Of a DNA stretch of 64,000 nucleotides, positions 23,908 to 35,406 are shown piece by piece (position 1 is the stretch's first letter; each line of letters starts with the position of its first letter). The DNA is from Dysidea avara (Eukaryota; Porifera; Demospongiae; Dictyoceratida; Dysideidae). The DNA lies in the NCBI RefSeq assembly GCF_963678975.1, contig NC_089281.1, positions 7,899,277 through 7,963,276 of the forward strand, given 5' to 3'. The notes below the pieces were generated by a model. That model was not told where the DNA came from and did no database searches. It was given only the letters and a program-made list of their open reading frames with translations. The position numbers were made by a program, and so were the translations under genes.

Positions 23908-24979
23908 GCCATACCTATTTGAAAAGTTGTTGCTCGGACCCGACCGACCCAAATTTTAATTAAGAAAAGAAAAAATAGATCACGTGGCACTTTAAAAATT
24001 GCTGCAAAAGATCAAGATACTCTAATAGAACAGTCAGTTGGTACAATTTTGATCTCAAATGTAATGCTAGCTATCTGTAAACCATAGATAATAGACACCC
24101 CATACTGGATTGGAAACTTCTAAGCGCCACCTAATCTATCCGTGCTTCGCGCCCATTATACTGTACACAGTACCGGGGTATATTTTATAAGAACATGTTT
24201 TGCTTACTGGTGAGTAGTAAACCTACCACTATGGAATATAAGGTTTGGCCTATTCATAGTGGGTGTACTGATGTGTATTAGCTAGAAGTTTGACAAGCGT
24301 GAAAGGTGATACTTGACTAAACTGGAGCGAATATACCATGAAACACATACCAGTACACGCAACATTAGTTAGTAATAAGCATCAGCCTTAAACTAAACTT
24401 GTTCACCCCGCCATTTTCACAAACATATTCAAATACTTTTTATAAGGAAAGCGCCTATACCAGTAGTAGACCAATCGCCACCCAAGAAACAATCTACTAA
24501 ACTTACTAGTTAAAGCAACCGAGCTGTATCCAGACAGTAAAACAGAATCTTCGAATGAATGAAAAAGAGTGTTTGAAAACTTCAGGCGCGAAACGCAGAT
24601 AGAACAGTAGTTTTGTATGGGCACTATACGTGTGCTTCCAATCCAGGTAGGGGTGTCTATTATCTATGTGTAAACATAAAACCAGCATGTTTCTCACCCC
24701 TGGAAAAGAAAATCTATGATAGCATCAGTGCAGTACTCATTGAACTCTAGCTATGTTTATCCATTTTTTTAATAGTTATGTATTAGAATGGATTTGATAG
24801 GTCTGCATAACTTACAGCTTTAATGTGACTTACTGATCTGTTATATGGCTTGTAACCAGCATGCACATATCTAAAAATTATAGTTAGCTATAGCTGTCTT
24901 CTTTTTTTTTTGCCTACCAACCGCCGACCATTTTGTTGTAAAATAAATCCAAGCAACAACTTTTCAAATAGGTATGGCC
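23908..24979. mobile_element. TIR element, GGCCATACC ends
   Basis: GGCCATACCTATTTGAAAAG and the following TTGTTGCTCGGA at the left recur in inverse at 24948-24979. It contains one dispersed CTCTATTAGAG motif (24010-24035) and an entire smaller element at 24083-24668. TAA precedes the left end, but the right flank does not match, so the target duplication is uncertain. Confidence 0.75.
24083..24668. mobile_element. 586-bp nested MITE with TGTAAAC duplication
   Basis: Ends CATAGATAATAGACACCCC and its inverse GGGGTGTCTATTATCTATG extend inward through CTGGATTGGAA on both sides. TGTAAAC lies immediately outside each end (24076-24082 and 24669-24675), a perfect 7-bp duplication. No transposase is encoded. 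Confidence 0.85.
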
Positions 24980-25187
24980 AAGACTTCATAATATATATAC
25001 TGAGGAGAGTATCCTACTCTCATATACCCCTGTAGAAGGGCTTATCGTGTAGTTATGACGTAGCACTTCTGAGTTCGCCCGTTTTTCTTTGTATAATTAA
25101 TGATGTCATTTATAGCTAGTTGAACATGGTATCGATTGAACGCGTGCCTAATAACATCGTTAGCAACCGAAGTTTCTCCAGCTCTAA

Positions 25188-25953
25188 GGCCACTCCAAAT
25201 AAATTCTCTGTTTCCCGTCCTGGGCTCAGGCATATTTGCATGCGGGCGGGCGGTTCATTTTCATTATTTCATTGTAAGATTGGCTAGCTTTTCAAGCCAT
25301 TATGCACCTATCAATGTCAAGCCCCACCCCACCCAGTACGGGCTATGTGGGGCGTTAGGAGGGGATTTGAACTTAAATTTTGCCCCCAGGGGTGGGGAAT
25401 TTGAACAAGCGCTCTATAGTAGCATAGATCATTTACAGTAGTTTTATACGTGAAGCGCGAGAGAACACGTGATAAAACCGCAGCACCTCGTGTACCTTTG
25501 TCACTGTGGCTTCTGTTTTTGCAACATGTTGGTTGTCAAATCCCCTTCCTATCCCCACCTCATAGGGTGGGACTATGTGGGGATTTGACCTGATAATTCA
25601 CCGCCAGGTAGGGGAATTTTACTTTCCACTTGATTATATCCCCACCCTCCCCGTACTGGGGGTGGGGGATGGGGCTTAACATTGATAGGTGCATTATTTG
25701 CCTGGCACAGTCCAAAAGGCTGCATAAAAGCATGCTTAAGCTTGTTCCTTCCTTTGTAAGTTGCAAAAACAACATAAACGTGCTTACTTGATAGCACTAT
25801 TGAAACGTGAGCTGACGCTGGCTTTACTAAGCCTATCAGTATGCAATAATAACCGGAAAATAATGGAAGAATACGGAATAATGGAATTTTTAGACCTGGC
25901 AGTAACCAGATGCGGGCAGTGGACGGGAAACAGAGAATTTATTTGGAGTGGCC
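25188..25953. mobile_element. PIF/Harbinger-type MITE nested in the 24980 element
   Basis: GGCCACTCCAAATAAATTCT and the following CTGTTTCCCGTCC are matched in inverse at the right end. TAA flanks both sides (25185-25187 and 25954-25956), and the paralogous empty site at about 50968 reads GCTCTAAGTGTTTCTC. A TAA 3-bp duplication with GG-starting ends is characteristic of PIF/Harbinger. Confidence 0.85.
25304..25692. mobile_element. Third-level nested inverted-repeat element
   Basis: GCACCTATCAATGTCAAGCC at the left and its near-perfect inverse at the right are bounded by ATTAT on both sides (25299-25303 and 25693-25697). The interior alternates G-rich and C-rich blocks (CCCCACCCC, GGGGTGGGG) that mirror each other, giving a strong potential hairpin. 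Confidence 0.8.
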
Positions 25954-26304
25954 TAAGCGTTTCTCACCGAACTACAATCGTTCCTTCATGGGTTAAGACC
26001 GCTTTGTAGGCGTTTCTTGCTAAGCCATTCGCGAATACTGCTATCCTGAGTGTCGCGAGTGTGAATTGGTGCTAACGATTCTTGCACTTTTACGACTTCC
26101 CGTACGTCACAAACAACATCTTGTCGTTACGTCATAACTTCACGATACGCCCTTCTACAGGGGTATATGAGAGTAGGATACTCTCTTCAGTATATATATT
26201 ATGAACTCTTGGTATGACCTAATGACACAGCTATCAAAAAATTGTTGTGAGCTGAAAATCGCTAACCCCAGCGAAGTAACTACGCCCTTTAAAGTAAGCA
26301 CCAG

Positions 26305-26605
26305 TGCAAGGGGTAGTCACTTCAGTGCCGTCTGTTGAAACACTTGCGACCGGGATCAAGAGTGATCAAGGGGCTTTTGTACAGTGAATCAAGCGATCAA
26401 GACGTACGCAAAAGTGACGATCAAGCACCTTTCGAAGCTAACTTTAGCAACACGATAATTTACTAGTATTTTACGGTAGACTATCAAGAATCAAGGCACT
26501 TTTATAAGTGTAAACAAGCGATCAAGGCGAAATTTCTACGATCAAAATTCTTGATCCCGGTCGCAAGTGTATCAACTGGCGGTATGGAAGTGACTACCCC
26601 TTGCA
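26305..26605. mobile_element. MITE with subterminal GATCAAG boxes
   Basis: TGCAAGGGGTAGTCACTTC and ACACTTGCGACCGGGATCAA recur in inverse at the right. Inside, GATCAAG/ATCAAG occurs at least nine times in one orientation or the other, resembling reiterated transposase-binding sites. About 300 bp, no coding capacity. Confidence 0.8.
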
Positions 26606-26612
26606 GTGACTA

Positions 26613-26739
26613 TAGTCTCGCGTGGCCAGACCGCTTTTTCTTGGCACGGCGCTTATTGATTGCATTATAAGCGCCTGCTCGAATAATGCAATCGATAAGC
26701 GCCGTGCCGAGAAAAAGCGGTCTGGCCACGCGAGACTAC
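26613..26739. mobile_element. Foldback MITE with 9-bp target duplication
   Basis: TAGTCTCGCGTGGCCAGACC and the next 35 or so bases are almost exactly inverted in the right half, around a loop of about 17 nt. CAGTGACTA directly flanks both ends (26604-26612 and 26740-26748). The 9-bp length is what Mutator-like elements leave. It inserted against the right end of the preceding MITE. Confidence 0.85.
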
Positions 26740-26748
26740 CAGTGACTA

Positions 26749-27039
26749 CCTTTCACCAGACCGCAGTACGTTTTAAAAAGTTTTAAAGCGGTATTCTACA
26801 TACATTACAAGGCTTAAAAAGATTACAAAACAACACAAAACTTACTTATATGTAACGCGTATGATAAAACTAAGATTTCCATGATGATCAGCATGTGGAC
26901 AAACCGCATAGTGATTTTCATCCTCATTGGAGTTCGGATGAAGGAGCAATCCCAAGTTAAACGCGAGTTGTTATTTTGTGCCAGCTACTATAGGGGAATA
27001 CGAAAAATTTTTTATTTAAAAATCCCGGATACTGGAATG
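26749..27039. other. Anonymous DNA
   Basis: A short open frame begins at 26881, but nothing in it is recognisable. Confidence 0.3.
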
Positions 27040-28084
27040 CCTATTTACAGTGTAAATCTTCCCCTGTATATAGCTATATAGAGTTGTAGAAACAGGAAGC
27101 CTCAGTAAGAGATACCATATGTAGCGGCCAGCAAGCTGTGCACATGGCAGCTAACCATTTATCTTATAAGGTGCTTTATAGACAGTGAAACTTTTTACAT
27201 ATACAAGATTGAGATGCTCTAATAGAACAGTCACCCTATTACAGCAGTCAGGAAAATAACTGTTAGAAATCAGTCTGGCATATAGGGTATAAAAATTTCC
27301 TAGGTGGTATGTATTTGGCAGAAAGTTTGCTATAAAATTCAACTAATACAGCAGTCACTGCATGTAATACAACAGTCAAATAATTATACAGTGATAAAAT
27401 CACTCTCATATTCAATCTCATGCAGAGGGTCTAATCTTCAAAAATTTCCTCAGGGGCATGCATTCTCCCAGCTTGGCATGCTTAATTTGCATACTAAAAC
27501 TATTGATAAGTTTTGATTATCAATTAGTATAGCTACTAGTTTGCTTTTAGTTGTAGTCAAGTAGCTAGTTAGCTATAAGCTTGTTGTAAAATCACTCTCT
27601 TATTCAATATCAGAGGCTATAATTTTCAAAAATGTCCTGGCCATGGGGAGCATTCCTCCAAACCCCTTAGCTTGGAATGGCTTTGCATGCTAAAACTGTT
27701 AATAAACTTATCCGTTAGTAGCTAGTTCACCTCTATAGTTGTAGTCTAATAGCAAGTTAGCTAAGCTTGCTTTTGTAATGTCGCTTTTGTCTGTTTTTCC
27801 TTACTGAAAATTACGGGTTATAAGGGCCCCATTCTAATGGGATCCTCTTGGTGGCCCTGTTTGTGATGTGTAGTCCCTGATCATTTCGGCATGTGCTAAC
27901 TTAAATACATCAGAGATATATCAGTCAACAAGCTTAATGTTATTCTACCGTTACAAATTTTCATTTAATCACATAGTTTGTTACATACATTCATGCATAA
28001 AAACTATGCATACCTGTGATAAATGGATTAGGACAACTTATTATGATGTTATGCATGCATAGTCTAGATTGTGTGGAAGGATTC

Positions 28085-28117
<33 letters not shown>

Positions 28118-28160
28118 CTGTCTGTCCGTCTGTCTGTGTCTGTGTGTCTGTGTGTGAACA
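28085..28160 (+). repeat. (TG)n/(TCTG)n microsatellite
   Basis: Mixed TG and TCTG repeats, present in unit 1 but absent from the corresponding place in unit 2. Confidence 0.9.
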
Positions 28161-28542
28161 CACTTGCTTAAACTGCAGATGCAATCTGGTGATCATTCTT
28201 TGTTCAACGCTAGCATTAAGCAGACTCTATAGCTCCTGCATTTAAGTACAGCATATGGGTCCCTATAATGGACTGTGATGATGACAGTTATCACTGTCTT
28301 TCTATATAATGCATGCATGTATGCATTCTCCACGTCCATGAGCTAGTAGTCAATTTCATATATATATACCAAGAGTACTTTTACAACAACCTATAACTCA
28401 GTTGGACTGTCTGTCTATCAACTACTTAACAATAAACAATATAATATGTATTATACAAGTCTATTGTAAATTAAATCTAAGTAAAATTAACTGAAACTTA
28501 CACAACAAATTAGTATAGCTAAACTGTGTACGTATAAGATAG

Positions 28543-29498
28543 CTAATTCTGCTGTGTGGTAAGATTAGCAGTTTGGCAGTGCTTTTGATACATGATGGAT
28601 ATAAAAGCCAATGGATGATCAACAACAGATTTGCTGAGTTGACTTTCAGGGTGTGTTTGGTTGTACAACACCATCCTCTCCTCGGTGTAAATATTGTCGA
28701 TTTGATCTATGGAAAGACCTGCTATGATTACGCTATCCAACATAAACTGATCTCTATAAAAGAAGTTAGGGAAGGTTAAAACTTGGGTTTTACTCCATAT
28801 GGGGTCTCCATTTGATAGCTGGTTTGCATCTTCAACCTGGTAGACATCTCCATCTTCATTTGTTGCAAAGAACATTTTTGCGACCTCTTGAAGACCCTAG
28901 CTGAAAAGCTTTGTTGACTTGTGACACTGTATAGGATTTTTTGGAAGTTGCTTTAAACTTTTGTTAATTTTTCCTTTCACAACAACTTCATCTCCACTGA
29001 CAGTTAAATACATCTTATCAACGGACTTCTCAGCCAGGTTGATTATTACAGCTTTTCCTCCTGGCTTGAGCACTCGATACAGTTCCTTAAAATGTTTGCT
29101 CAATCTTTCCCTATCTAAATTACAAGTCACATACAGACTCATAGCAATGTCAAATGTCTCATCACCATATGGCATCTCCACCACATCTCCAACTTTGATA
29201 TTCACCATGTGATGTTGCTTGTCTTGCTAATGTGACCATCTTCTCTTGGACATCAAATCCGTCAACTGATTTGGCTCCATGCATACCGAGCTGCTTGGTA
29301 GCTCCAATAACCATCTCCACTCCCAATATCCAGTACCTTTTTACCAGGGACTTCTGACTTTAGAAACTCTTCCATTGCCGGACACAGGAATGCTTGTATC
29401 ACAGGCTCCTTCTCACAATACTTGTCATAAGATTTAACCCCATCAGATCCATACAGGTCAGTCATGTTAGAATAACCACTGTTTTCAAACTCTACCAT
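28543..29498 (-). pseudogene. SAM-dependent methyltransferase, broken copy 1
   Basis: The minus-strand sequence is close to the intact paralogue at 31630-32559 but falls into three frames. Visible lesions are an extra 4 bp (GCAT) at 29281-29284 after AARY, an 8-bp loss just before MVNIKVGD, and an extra 4 bp (AGCT) at 28899-28902. The Cys of motif I (LDIGCGD) is Ser here. The 5' leader and ATG context match the intact copy. Both 4-bp insertions fit the self-complementary pattern described in the findings. Confidence 0.85.
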
Positions 29499-30439
29499 AA
29501 TGTTTCAATGGTGAAGATATTAAGTTCCGTAGTGATTGCTGACTAGTTGAATCATACACCCAGTTCACTCTTTTTTATATGTGCATGGCAGTGAAATATT
29601 GCATTTACGTATTATATCATGAAAATGCATGATGTAGTTAGTACGGTAGGATACCCTTCAGTGGTAATTTAACTCCAGTGAAAGTTGCTGTTGAAGTACA
29701 ACTTTTCTACCAATTGTTGATTTTCTAAGAATTAGATCTCCTTAATTACTTATATGCATAGACATATAGCTAGATACAGTGTCAGTTATTTAATGATGAC
29801 AGACTATCCAGGCTTATACATACATACATGTATATAACAGTTAATCGATGATTGAAACATCAATATTAGAATGTGCAAATGTGTTTCAACAATACAATGT
29901 TGATGTCATTATCCTAGTTTTACATTCTTGATTTTACTGCTGAGCAGCAATATAATGGTGTTCTGAGCGTAATGGTGTTCTGAGCGTATAATGGTGTATG
30001 GTGTTTCATATAATGGTGTTCTGAGCTAAAGAGCCAAGAAAAAGTATTGGAAGTTCAGTAAGGAAGGATTACTATAGTGCATTATATCTAATTTGTTAAC
30101 TGATTTCTATATGCATGCTGCATGAGCATAAGTAAGTAACCCTTAATAATCATCTCAGTTAGACCGTAAATTTAAAACTCCGTAATGGATTGTATTATGC
30201 ATTGTATAAGAGGGCAACAAAAAAGAAGCAGGAGAATGATCAGCCAAGCCAGTTCCTATAGAGGCTCACATGCAGAGCAGCTAAACAAATTTTGTTACCA
30301 GGGCCACCAATGGGGGGAGGGAGCAACTAGGCCATTATGCTCTGGGTTCCACTTTGTAAGGGGCCCCAAGGGAACATCCAGGGGCTTCATAAAGTAGTAG
30401 CTGTCCCATAGCTACATTATCTATGCATATATGTAACAT

Positions 30440-32645
30440 AACTACAATTACAACTTACAGTGTAAATCTTCCCTGTATAGAGTTGTAGAAACAGGAAGCC
30501 TCAGTAAGAGATACCATATGTATAGCCAGCAAGCTGTGGTAGCAAACCATTTATCTTATAAGGCGCTTATATAGACAGTGTGACTTTTTACATAAGATTG
30601 AGATGCTCTAATAGAACAGCCACCCTATTACAGCAGTCAGACAAATATTCAATTACGGTAACTGTTAGAATCAGTCTGGCATATAGGGTATACTAGGTGG
30701 TATGTATTTGACAGAAAGTTTGCTATAAAATTCAAGCAAATACAGCACTCACCATAATACAACAGTCAAATAATTATAGCTACAGTGATAAAATCGCTTT
30801 CATATTCAATCTCAGAGAGTCTAAATTTCAAAAATTTCCTTGGGGAATTTCCTCAGCTTCACATGCTAAAACTATTAATAAGCTTTAATTATCAAATAGT
30901 AGCTACTACCATAGTTTGCTTTTAGTTGTGGTATAGTAGCTAGTTAGCTAAACTTGCTCTTGTAATTCTTATTAGTACTTTACAGTGTCCAGCACTGAAT
31001 GTCCTTTTGTCTGTTTTTTCTTACTGAAAATTATGGATTATTACATAGGGCCCCATTCTAATGGGATCCTCTCAACATGTAGTCCCTGATCATTTGGGCA
31101 TGCACTAACTTGCAAGCGTTACAAATTTTCATTTAATCACATAATTTTTCACATGATCACACTTACTAGAAATACACATACATTCATGCATAAAAACTAT
31201 ACATACCTGTGACAAATGGATTGGGACAAGTTATTATGATGTGTAGAAGGATTCTATATTCCTACAATCTGGTGATCATATATTTATTCGTTCAACTTTA
31301 GCATTAAGCAGACTCTATAGCTCCTGCATTTAAGTACAGCATATGGGTCCCTATAATGAACTGTGATAAGAACAGTTATCACTTTCTATATGCATGTATA
31401 CATTCTCCATGCATGTCCATGAGCTAGCAGTCAATTTGATATTTTTCGTATACCGACAGTACTTTCATAACAACCTCTAACTCAGTCGGACTGTCAACTA
31501 CTTAATAACAAGCAATATGTATATATACAGGTCTCAAATTGTAGAATTAAATGTAAGTAATTACTTTCACAACAAATTATTATAGCTAAACTGTGTATGT
31601 ATAAGATAGTTAATTGCTGCATGGTAAGGTTAGCAGTTTGGCAGTGCTTTTGATACATGATGGATATAAGCCAGTGGATGATCAACAACAGATTTGCTGA
31701 GTTGACTTTCAGGGTGTGTTTGGTTGTACAACACCATCCTCTCCTCGGTGTAAATATCGTCGATTTGGTCAATGGAAAGACCTGCTATGATTACGCTATC
31801 CAACATAAACTGATCTCTGTAAAAGAAGTTAGGGAAGGTTAAAAATTTGGTTTTACTCCATATGGAGTCTCCATTTGATAGCCGGCTTGCATCTTCAACC
31901 TGGTAGACATCTCCATCGTCATCTGCTGCAAAGAACATTTTTGTGACCTCTTGAAGACCCTGAAAAGCTTTGTTGACTTGTGACACTGTAGGATGTTTTG
32001 GAAGTTGCTTTAAACTTTTGTTAATTTTTCCTTTCACAACAACTTCATCTCCCCTGACAGTTAAATACATCTTATCAACGGACTTCTCAGCCAGGTTGAC
32101 TATTACAGCTTTTCCTCCTGGCTTGAGCACTCGATACAATTCTTTAAAATGTTTGCTCAACCTTTCCCTATCTAAATTACAAGTCACATACAGACTCATA
32201 GCAACGTCAAATGTCTCATCACCATACGGCATGTCCATCACATCTCCAACTTTGATATTCACCATGTTAAACTGTGATGTTGCTTGTCTTGCTAATGTGA
32301 CCATCTTCTCTTGGACATCAAACCCATCAATTGATTTGGCTCCATACCGAGCTGCTTGGTAGCTCCAGTAACCATCTCCACACCCAATATCCAGTACCTT
32401 TTTACCAGGGACCTCTGACTTTAGGAACTCTTCCATTGCTGGACACAGGAATGCTTGTATCACAGGCTCCTTCTCACAGTACTTGTCATAAGATTTAACC
32501 CCATCAGATCCATACAGGTCAATTCGGTTAGAATAGCCACTGGTTTCAAATTCTGCCATAATGTTTCAATGGTGAAGATATTAAGCTCCGTAGTGATTGC
32601 TGACTAGTTGAATTTGAATCATACACCCAGCTCACTCTTGTTGCA
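30440..32645 (-). repeat. Methyltransferase duplication unit 2
   Basis: This is the partner of unit 1. Its 5' flank stops abruptly at about 32645, where the sequence becomes the 32650-33041 repeat. The stretch 30185-30440 at the junction contains the dispersed GGGGCC/CATAGCTACATTAT repeat also found at 16413. Confidence 0.85.
31630..32559 (-). CDS. Class I SAM-dependent methyltransferase
   Basis: The 309-residue, single-exon protein has the Rossmann-fold order of the UbiE/Methyltransf_11 type. Motif I is VLDIGCGDG (55-63), the acidic ribose-binding Asp is in GFDVQEK (about 81), and motif II is MPYGDETFDVAMSL (110-123). LKPGGK is at 145-150, followed by a strand and a C-terminal lid of about 150 residues. 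It should transfer a methyl group from S-adenosylmethionine; the acceptor (small molecule or protein) cannot be told. It has no signal peptide or membrane segment, so a cytosolic enzyme is expected. The ATG lies after a short leader shared with both broken copies. It is the only intact member of a small local family. Confidence 0.85.
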   Translation of the reverse strand: MAEFETSGYSNRIDLYGSDGVKSYDKYCEKEPVIQAFLCPAMEEFLKSEVPGKKVLDIGCGDGYWSYQAARYGAKSIDGFDVQEKMVTLARQATSQFNMVNIKVGDVMDMPYGDETFDVAMSLYVTCNLDRERLSKHFKELYRVLKPGGKAVIVNLAEKSVDKMYLTVRGDEVVVKGKINKSLKQLPKHPTVSQVNKAFQGLQEVTKMFFAADDDGDVYQVEDASRLSNGDSIWSKTKFLTFPNFFYRDQFMLDSVIIAGLSIDQIDDIYTEERMVLYNQTHPESQLSKSVVDHPLAYIHHVSKALPNC

Positions 32646-32649
32646 ACTT

Positions 32650-33041
32650 GATATCGTTACTAAATAGATCATAATGGTATATGGTCACATTACGCTATTT
32701 TGACCGCTATGGCCGATATTACTGCTGTGGTAGGTTACGAGGATTTACTAGACTAGGTTACTTATCCAGCGCGCTGGTTCTTGGCGGGTGGTTTTCTCTT
32801 TCCCACAATCGTTACGTGCGGGGTTGCTGGTTCACAAGCGTTCTTCACGAGGTGCTCTGGGCCTGTCATCACGAAGCTTGCCAAGGGATCAAGGCCACTC
32901 TGAAGTAGAAGCAAAGACGACAGACTACGGTGAGTGATGCTTCTGCTTTCATAGACGATTTACAAGGTTAAGCAATACGAAAAGTTAGTTGTTAGCCTGA
33001 GCCTACACAGAGTCTTCCAGGGATTTGACTGTTATAACGTT
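32650..33041 (+). repeat. Inverted duplicate block, copy 1 (promoter/exon-like)
   Basis: It is nearly identical to the complement of 53505-53885. The block is G+C-rich relative to its surroundings and carries a strong 5' splice-site-like sequence (CTACGGTGAGTGATG at about 32925). That suggests a captured promoter plus first exon rather than a classical transposon. Frames in it differ between copies, so they are probably not coding. Confidence 0.75.
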
Positions 33042-33429
33042 GCTGAGTTTGACTGGCCTGTAATTGATGAACTGTTTTCGTTAATGTCACCAGTACGAAA
33101 AGCACTGAACTGTGGTGCCATTCAGCAAGCAGCTCGTGTTGCAATCTCCTGTTCATACAGGATCTTTAACTCCCGTGCTTCCACTATTTGGGATGTAGTT
33201 GATCTGTTTACCTGTTGAGAAGCCATGTATAATTGTTTAGTATTGTATGTAGTTTATTTTTTTTTTTGGTCTTGCCAGGGCTCCATACTTTTTAGTAATA
33301 ACTTGGTAACCCTGAGACTGGACTCCTGACCCCTTGTAATTATTTGTTCATGTAATTGTCAATTATTATGACGTTTATCTCTCTCTACGTTGTGGACCTT
33401 ATTCAGTTTATTGAAAGACATTCTGAATT

Positions 33430-33560
33430 GAGAAGGTGCAAAGGAGTGTTACTAAGGCCAAGCCAACATATCCAAAATATGTCATCTTAAACCATACATT
33501 GGGTGACCTGCAGTTCGAATCCTGGGGTTGAATGGATTTTTTCTCTTCTTTGTCCCTTTT
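33430..33560 (+). mobile_element. Possible tRNA-derived SINE fragment
   Basis: GTTCGAATCC (about 33512-33521) is a perfect RNA polymerase III B box, followed within 25 bp by a T-rich tail. A convincing A box was not located, so this is tentative. Confidence 0.3.
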
Positions 33561-33594
33561 CTGTTTCACCTTATTCAGCTCTATTCAGTCCCTA

Positions 33595-34195
33595 TAGTGT
33601 AAGTCATCAATTATCGGCACTTGTAAACTACAGAAGCTACAGGGCATATGGAGGCTACCAAGTTCCACAATGGGCAGTTATATCCCATAAAACATTTTAT
33701 GAATCGTTTTTATTTATTGTTGTTGGAGTGTTATGCAAGCTATGCTGGTTAAGCATGGAATTACATAAAAATAATTTTATATTGCGAACCACTACGCTTT
33801 TACGTTTAACCTGAATATCTCTTGATCAGCTGGCCTCATCTTTGTAAAGCTTCTGGGAAACGGAGTTATGCAAGGACTGTATCTCCCTCAAAAATTTCAC
33901 AAAGAACCAACGAGGCATCATGGAGGTACACACAAAATTGCACTTTGTGCTGATAATTGATCAATCATGAAAGTATAGTTGCCAATAATAGGTACCCCAT
34001 GCCAATAATTGGCACATGATAGGCATTGTGATTTTCCGTATAACAAGATGTTCACTCACATGAGATAATTAAAATTTGGTATGCTAAGAGACGAAGGATT
34101 ATTCTGTTAAATGGTTCAAATCAGAAGTTCATACGCCACTGAATTAAAGAATTACAACTGTGTGATGAAATGCCGATAATTGGTGACTTACACTA
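33595..34195. mobile_element. MITE with 26-bp TIR
   Basis: TAGTGTAAGTCATCAATTAT then CGGCA at the left is matched in inverse at 34171-34195. Further TGCCAATAATTGGCA-type words occur around 33985-34015. TA borders the left end. About 600 bp and non-coding; probably mariner-like. Confidence 0.75.
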
Positions 34196-35406
34196 TGTGC
34201 AGTTTAGGTTATGTAATCCTAAGGCTGCAGCACATGTTGCTGTCAGGCCTTTAGTGCTGGTCACTGTAAATCTTGAATACAAATGCATTTTAAAATCTGT
34301 AACGTATTAAATTATGTAAAAATAACACTGTTTTTATTATTTACCTAGGCTTGAGTCACATACAAACACAAACAGGACGACCTACCAATAGGACAAGTAT
34401 ATAATGCACAGTACATTATAGCAAATTAAAAATAACTGATACAAAAATTTAATGGCCTAGACCTAATAAATTGAAACAGAAAAAGGGCTTGGCAAATCTT
34501 CTGTAATACTTGCCTATTTACAATGGCCTACCTAGGTTACCCATACATACATAGCGTAAGTAATGCTAAAGCCTCAAACTAGCAGATCTGTATGCTAGTA
34601 TAGCTACTCACAGATGTGTTAGTTTGGTTTTGCCTGCATGATGTGCAGTTTGGATCAGTTTGTAAAATCTGGTCACATATACAGTATCTAAACTGTATGA
34701 AACAAGTTGATGTTGTGCAACTTCTAAAAACCAGGCACTCAGCTTGCTTTAACCAACCAAATGCTTATAGTACAAATTTTCTATTGTTTATGCAAGAATT
34801 TGTTTCATTTAATTGTAATTATTTATTTAACTATTAAAAATTATTTTGTAGTTCGTTAATTACCACTTTCTTTTGTTGCTAAGCCGTAAACAACGCATAT
34901 ATATAGAAGTAAGTATTTTCTTAAAGTTTTATAGTTTTTCTATGATAATCTTTAACAGAAATCCACTAAACCAGTTACTAACTCTCTTCATTTTCGCACA
35001 TGTATGAGAAGGGACATGTCCACTTTTAACTCATAAGGATGCACGGTTTCTGGTAGCCTATAAGGCTATGACACTTATAGAGTCTATTAGAAAAGGTGTT
35101 CAATCCGTGTTCTGCTGCCTGCTTTATCCATATTTAACTCACACACAAAGAAACCGCTTCAAAGTAAAGCTTACCTGCCTTAAAGTGTAATAGAATGTAT
35201 ATACAGCTCTCATTTATCAAACCTTTATCATAAAGCTTTTTGCTCATGTTGGCAAAATGACACATACACACATTCACACACACAATTTGTATATGTCAAT
35301 TACAGTAACCAGGCTCACACCTTGCAGCTGCGGCTGCAGGGCGTGCTCCTGGTTAAAAACTTTGTCAGTCTGGATTCGCTGGAATATAAATTTTGTTTAC
35401 AGTACT
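34196..35406. other. 5' side of the KDZ element, no gene
   Basis: AT-rich. I looked for terminal inverted repeats matching the downstream side (after 42221) and found none I could support. Confidence 0.35.

Larger units (their letters stand above)
24980..26210. mobile_element. TIR element with about 90-bp ends, copy 1 (filled)
   Basis: The ends beginning AAGACTTCATAATATATATA and running through GAGAGTATCCTACTCTCATA and CCCCTGTAGAAGGGC to the GTTATGACGTA region are repeated in inverse at 26115-26210. The second copy at 50767-51224 has the same ends but lacks 25188-25953, which proves that segment is an insertion. GAGAGTATCCTACTCTC inside each end is itself nearly palindromic. No coding capacity; superfamily unassigned. 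Confidence 0.85.
27040..30180 (-). repeat. Methyltransferase duplication unit 1
   Basis: The sequence matches 30440-32645 block by block: 3' flank (27050-27800 against 30460-30990), more distal 3' flank (27960-28540 against 31120-31620), gene, and 5' leader. The spacing of the two starts is 3061 bp. The unit's 5' flank (29510-30110) has further relatives at 55220-55740 and 56590-56920. The duplication explains both gene copies. Confidence 0.85.

Noticed and set aside
31970-32362. 130-codon plus-strand frame
   Set aside because: It is antisense to the intact methyltransferase; the minus strand has the SAM-binding motifs.
32681-32908. 75-codon frame in the inverted duplicate block as a gene
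   Set aside because: The paralogous block at 53644-53856 does not keep the same frame, so it is unlikely to be coding.
33512-33521. A tRNA gene from a perfect B box
   Set aside because: No cloverleaf could be drawn and the A box is missing; at best it is a SINE remnant.
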